The notes under the pieces are model-generated. The model saw only the letters and a program-made list of their open reading frames with translations. It was not told the DNA's origin and searched no databases. The position numbers and the translations under genes were made by a program. This document shows positions 61,117 through 64,000 of a DNA stretch of 64,000 nt, piece after piece. The DNA is from an uncultured Ligilactobacillus sp. (GTDB taxonomy: Bacteria > Bacillota > Bacilli > Lactobacillales > Lactobacillaceae): assembly GCA_944326135.1 (NCBI GenBank), contig CALVCU010000011.1, positions 36,483 through 100,482 on the forward strand. Direction: 5' to 3'. How positions within the stretch are numbered: the first letter of the stretch is position 1; the number at the start of each line of letters is the position of its first letter.

Positions 61117-62625
61117 TTAATCCAATTCTTCTTGAGCCACAGTCTCTTCATTCCGAACTGCATGCCGGTAGAATAACCAACCTACAAGAGCAAAGAATAC
61201 AGGCCCAAATGCTGTCCAAAAAGCAGTATAACCATCACGTTGCATAACTGGTTGAATAATAGTAAAGATAATACCAAAGAAAATCGTAATCCAACTAATA
61301 GCACAAATTGTATCAGTTACTCTTTGATTCTTAAATACTTCAAATGGTCGATTTAAATTTTGAACTCGCTTGAAAAATGGAAATGCGAAAATTAAGAATA
61401 AATATGGTACAGATGAGGTAACATTGTTCATATCAGTCAAAACTGTGTAAAACTGTTGAGCATCTCTCCCACCAAATGAAACTCCGAAAATTACAACACC
61501 CATCACAATGGCTTGCATCCACATTGCAAAAGCTGGCATCTTATGATCATTTAACTTGGTAAGCTTTTCTGGTCACAAACGCTTTGGAGATCCCATTAAA
61601 ATAGTCTTTAATGGCGAGTAAATCAAGAAAATCATTGATCCAAATAGTGACATCATTTCTTCAAATCCAATTAGTCGATTAGTCCAATTTCCGATGATTA
61701 AAGCTTGATGAACTGATAAGTGGAAAATTTCACGTCCAATTGTATAACCAAGATTTTGCATTAAAACTAATGTAATATTTCCAAGGTTTGTTGAATTTGC
61801 TCCTAATACTTTGTTCCAATTAGCTGTTACACCCCAAAGGAAAATTCCTAAAGCATAAATTGATATCATTCCAATTCCTGCATAAATAATTCCTCGAGGA
61901 AAATTATGCTCAGGCTTATCAACTTGATCAATTGTTCCTCCCATAGTTTCCATTCCTGCATATGCAAAAACTGCATATACAAAGAAAGATAAGATAGCAA
62001 TTGGTGACTTAAATTGTGAATTTGGTGATGAAACCATCGCATGAACTGATATTGGTTGAGCTAAATGTCCATGGTTGAAAAATAACATCAAAATACTTGC
62101 AGCAATGAATAATCCCGAAATTGCAAGGATAACTATTCCACTTGCCGAAGCGACCTTTTCAATCTTATCAAAACCTCGACTAGCTAACCACGTAATTAAA
62201 CATAATAATCCGATTCCAATAATTCCTAGTGTTTCAGTTGAATTCAAACCTAAAAGATGCCAACTTTGTGTTGTATCCTTTCCAAAAATCAATCCTGAAA
62301 TTGGAATACAAATTGTTGAGAATTGACTTAACAATGTAATAACCCAAGCTGCATACCAAACAAAGGCTCCGATAAAAGCAGGTTTCTCACCAAGTGAAGT
62401 TTCAAGCCATGAATAAATTCCTCCCTGGCTACCCTTTAATGCTGAACCATATTCAGCAAACATTAATGAGGTTGGAATAAAGAACAAAATGGCACCTGCA
62501 ATATACCAGATAATTGCTCCATAACCCATTTGATAATATGCAGTAGTTACATTCCCCAGACCAAAGATTGATGCAAAAATCATCAATACAAGGGCCGTTA
62601 CTGACATCTTCTTTCGATTTTCCAT
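61117..62625 (-). pseudogene. L-box-controlled APC permease (YjeM-like), interrupted by one in-frame TGA
   Basis: The frame from 62625 is open to a TGA at 61575-61573 and continues in the same frame to 61117. Together they give about 502 residues, a normal length. The stop lies in SPKRL-stop-PEKLTKLND, where a Trp (TGG) is expected, so it is one base change. It belongs to the glutamate:GABA antiporter/YjeM branch of APC permeases (GNVTTAYYQMGYGAIIWYI, GSQGGIYSWLETSLGEKPAF, AYAGMETMGGTIDQV). A lysine riboswitch upstream suggests lysine or a lysine-derived substrate. The truncated product would lose the last two or three membrane segments. Confidence 0.88.
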
Positions 62626-62689
62626 AATAAAAAGACTCCCTATATTTAATTAAATAATTAATAAAGGTGTCACACTATCAACAAAATTT

Positions 62690-62741
62690 AAATAAATAAA
62701 AAGCCCTACTGTTGACTGAGCTCAATTTCAACTGTAAGACT
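62690..62741 (-). terminator. Terminator of the lysine riboswitch
   Basis: AGTCTTACAGTTGA pairs with TCAACAGTAGGGCT (G-U pairs and one mismatch), followed by TTTTTATTTATTT on the minus strand. It stands between the L-box aptamer and the permease. Confidence 0.8.
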
Positions 62742-62766
62742 TAAAAATTCTATTTATCCTATGTTG

Positions 62767-62940
62767 AATAATAGCGCTCCGCATAAAATTAATGCGACAG
62801 TCCGTAATCTCTTAAACTACGTCCCAATATATTATTAACTGTCTTTAATAATATATTTCGGCAAAATCCCCTTTCAGTTAATTTCAACGTTTAACAGAAA
62901 CTCCATTAACCTACTAATGTTTTTTGCAACCTCTATTATT
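62767..62940 (-). promoter_or_regulatory. Lysine riboswitch (L-box)
   Basis: On the minus strand P1 is AATAATAG (62940-62933) with CTATTATT (62774-62767). Between them come the conserved blocks AGAGGTTGC, TTAGTA, CTGAAAGGGGA, TTTGCCGAA, GGGACG, ACGGACTGTCGC and GCGGAGCGCTA. The order and text match the L-box aptamer. With the terminator at 62690-62741 it should switch off the permease when lysine is abundant. It accounts for most of the 447-bp gap 62626-63072. Confidence 0.93.
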
Positions 62941-63072
62941 TTATTTAATTCAAATAATAAAACTATATTTTTTTAATGTCAACCCCAAATAAATTTTCCA
63001 AATTACACAATCATTGTTTTTTTATTAATAGGTTAGATCTATACTTTATTAAGTCATAGAAATGAGGTTACT

Positions 63073-63666
63073 ATGACAAATAAAAAAAAGTGTAATAATT
63101 GTAAAAAATTTAATTGTTGTTGTAAAAAAGTAATTGATAATGATTACTTGCTTACAGTTTTTACTAGGTATGCACCTTTAGTAACTAAAATATGCAGTAA
63201 ATATTACATAAATTTATATGATTTAGAAGATTTAATGCAAGAAGCTTTTATTACTTGTTATAAATCACTTGATAGTTATAATCCTAATTTAGATGTATCC
63301 TTTGGAACTTTTTTCTATTTAAATCTTGAACGTAGATTTTGCAGCTTACTTAGAGAACAAAGTTCCTATAAAAGAAAGGCTAACTTAATAACAACTCCTT
63401 TTGATCCTTTTATTCATAATTCAAAAGTGCCTGTAGAATACAAAATTAATCGTTTTGATATTGAAGTAACTTATTTTGGGAAATTAGAATTCAAAAACAT
63501 TATTAAAAATCTGACTTCATTTGAAAATGAAATTCTTTCTTTGTATTTCAATACTCATTTAACTCCCAAACAAATTGCTAATAAATTAAATATCACTAAC
63601 AATAAAGTATATAATACTTTATATAAAGTTAGACGAGAACTATCAAAAAGGCTATATGAAAGTTAA
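63073..63666 (+). CDS. Alternative sigma-70-family factor (SigH/ComX-like) with Cys-rich N-terminus
   Basis: 197 residues. Region 2 is INLYDLEDLMQEAFITCYKSLDSYNPNLDVSFGTFFYLNLERRF, with the D-E/Q core-binding and -10 recognition pattern. Region 4 is LTSFENEILSLYFNTHLTPKQIANKLNITNNKVYNTLYKVRREL, a helix-turn-helix. Regions 1 and 3 are missing, as in SigH/ComX-type factors that control competence genes in Gram-positives. The first 20 residues hold five Cys (CNNC then CCC) and several Lys, which is not usual for this family and could bind metal. It has GAGG upstream and stands between the L-box permease and the rRNA operon. Confidence 0.85.
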   Translation: MTNKKKCNNCKKFNCCCKKVIDNDYLLTVFTRYAPLVTKICSKYYINLYDLEDLMQEAFITCYKSLDSYNPNLDVSFGTFFYLNLERRFCSLLREQSSYKRKANLITTPFDPFIHNSKVPVEYKINRFDIEVTYFGKLEFKNIIKNLTSFENEILSLYFNTHLTPKQIANKLNITNNKVYNTLYKVRRELSKRLYES

Positions 63667-63748
63667 TAATAAAATTTAATAATCCTATAATATTTCCAAC
63701 ACTACATAACATATTTTAACAAATTATTTTTTATCATTAATTACACAC

Positions 63749-63784
63749 AAAAAGAAGATTGCAATAGATGCAATCTTCTTTTTT
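63749..63784. terminator. Bidirectional terminator between sigma factor and rRNA operon
   Basis: AAAAAGAAGATTGCA pairs with TGCAATCTTCTTTTT. It ends both the sigma-factor mRNA and the minus-strand rRNA-tRNA transcript. Confidence 0.93.
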
Positions 63785-63798
63785 AAGTAAAAAAATAA

Positions 63799-63869
63799 GC
63801 GGAAGACGGGATTCGAACCCGCGACCCCCACCATGGCAAGGTGGTGTTCTACCACTGAACTACTTCCGC
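63799..63869 (-). tRNA. tRNA-Gly (GCC)
   Basis: On the minus strand: acceptor GCGGAAG/CTTCCGC, D arm GTTC/GAAC, anticodon arm CCACC-TTGCCAT-GGTGG with anticodon GCC, and T arm GCGGG-TTCGAAT-CCCGT. It is the last gene of an rRNA operon, directly after 5S. Confidence 0.96.
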
Positions 63870-63876
63870 AATGATT

Positions 63877-63994
63877 GCACGGCGACTTCCTACCCTTGCA
63901 AGAGGCGTTCCTCTAACTACTATCGGCGTTTTGAAGCTTAACTTCTGTGTTCGGAATGGAAACAGGTGTATCCTTCAAGCCATCATCACCGCAC
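63877..63994 (-). rRNA. rrf: 5S ribosomal RNA
   Basis: On the minus strand the sequence shows the 5S blocks CGGTGATGATGGCTTGAAGG, ACACCTGTTTCCATTCCGAA, CACAGAAGTTAAGCTTC, CGCCGATAGTAGTT and GCAAGGGTAGGAAGTCGCCG. The ends CGGTGA and TCGCCG pair as the terminal helix. The exact termini are uncertain by a few bases. The 23S gene should lie just beyond the window. Confidence 0.94.
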
Positions 63995-64000
63995 TGTGTG

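Noticed and set aside
61573..61575. TGA as selenocysteine or programmed read-through codon
   Set aside because: The position is a Trp in an ordinary membrane loop. I see no selenocysteine element, and such use is not expected in APC permeases. A point mutation or error is simpler.
62690..62947. T-box leader upstream of the permease
   Set aside because: There is no T-box motif (AGGGTGGNACCGCG) before the terminator. The CTGAAAGGGGA, GCCGAA and GGACTGTCGC blocks fit the lysine riboswitch.
1..64000. Insertion sequences, prophage genes or integrases
   Set aside because: No transposase, integrase, terminase or structural phage proteins are present in any frame long enough to read.

Overview
The window is a contiguous piece of an AT-rich, low-GC Gram-positive chromosome. 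It almost certainly comes from the Lactobacillaceae. The markers are LPxTG-type surface proteins with Ser/Thr-rich stalks, a maltose MFS/LacI module, an ECF riboflavin transporter RibU behind an FMN riboswitch, a lactic-acid-bacterial type II-A CRISPR-Cas9 locus, MntH next to UspA, an L-box before an APC permease, and the end of an rRNA operon. A bile salt hydrolase and a true beta-glucuronidase point to a vertebrate-gut lifestyle. I cannot name the species from sequence reading alone. I see no insertion sequence, prophage or plasmid functions.

Layout. 0-3 kb: maltose catabolism (neopullulanase N-terminus, MalT-like transporter, MalR) with LacI/CcpA-type operators. 3-7.4 kb: macrodomain hydrolase, Ser-rich lipoprotein, a 45-residue ORF and a YfhO membrane protein. 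7.5-10.6 kb: a translationally coupled beta-glucuronidase and dispersin-like GH20 pair, followed by a candidate small RNA. 10.7-19.1 kb: a zeta-like P-loop protein, a three-gene ABC-2 exporter running into folB-folK-folE-folC, then folP on the opposite strand and an OFA-family MFS protein. 19.2-20.2 kb: RibU with its FMN riboswitch and terminator. 20.27-26.8 kb: the complete type II-A CRISPR locus (six repeats, five 30-nt spacers, csn2, cas2, cas1, an opposite-strand tracrRNA, cas9). 27-31 kb: orphan ribB, a lipoprotein and a large LPQTG adhesin. 31-36.4 kb: a candidate cre-linked small RNA, MarR with a frameshifted DHA2 efflux pump, bile salt hydrolase under a cre-overlapped promoter, UspA and MntH. 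36.5-41 kb: three APC amino-acid permeases, one preceded by an eight-codon Cys-Cys-Tyr leader peptide and a hairpin that hides its ribosome-binding site. 41-49 kb: envelope genes (broken PAP2 phosphatase, MPQTG protein, frameshifted glutamine amidotransferase, second YfhO, divergent QxxRW glycosyltransferase, Cys-rich protein with Gly-Thr-Ala repeats). 49-58 kb: housekeeping genes (guaA, coaA, helD, DedA, CPA2 antiporter, hflX). 58-64 kb: two unknown envelope proteins, a Fur-family regulator, a guanylate-kinase-like protein, tRNA-Thr, an L-box-controlled permease broken by one stop codon, a Cys-rich sigma factor, then tRNA-Gly and 5S rRNA.

Themes. Carbon control recurs: cre-like sites overlap the -35 of malT, of bsh and of one small-RNA candidate. 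RNA-level control is dense: FMN and lysine riboswitches, a putative Cys-codon attenuator, tracrRNA and two unassigned small-RNA candidates. Four genes carry single lesions (two single-T losses, one 4-nt tandem duplication, one Trp-to-stop), which suggests either ongoing gene decay or base-level assembly errors. The items I would follow first are the Cys-codon leader, the two small-RNA candidates, the collagen-like Cys-rich protein beside the glycosyltransferase/YfhO pair, and the GH2-GH20 operon.
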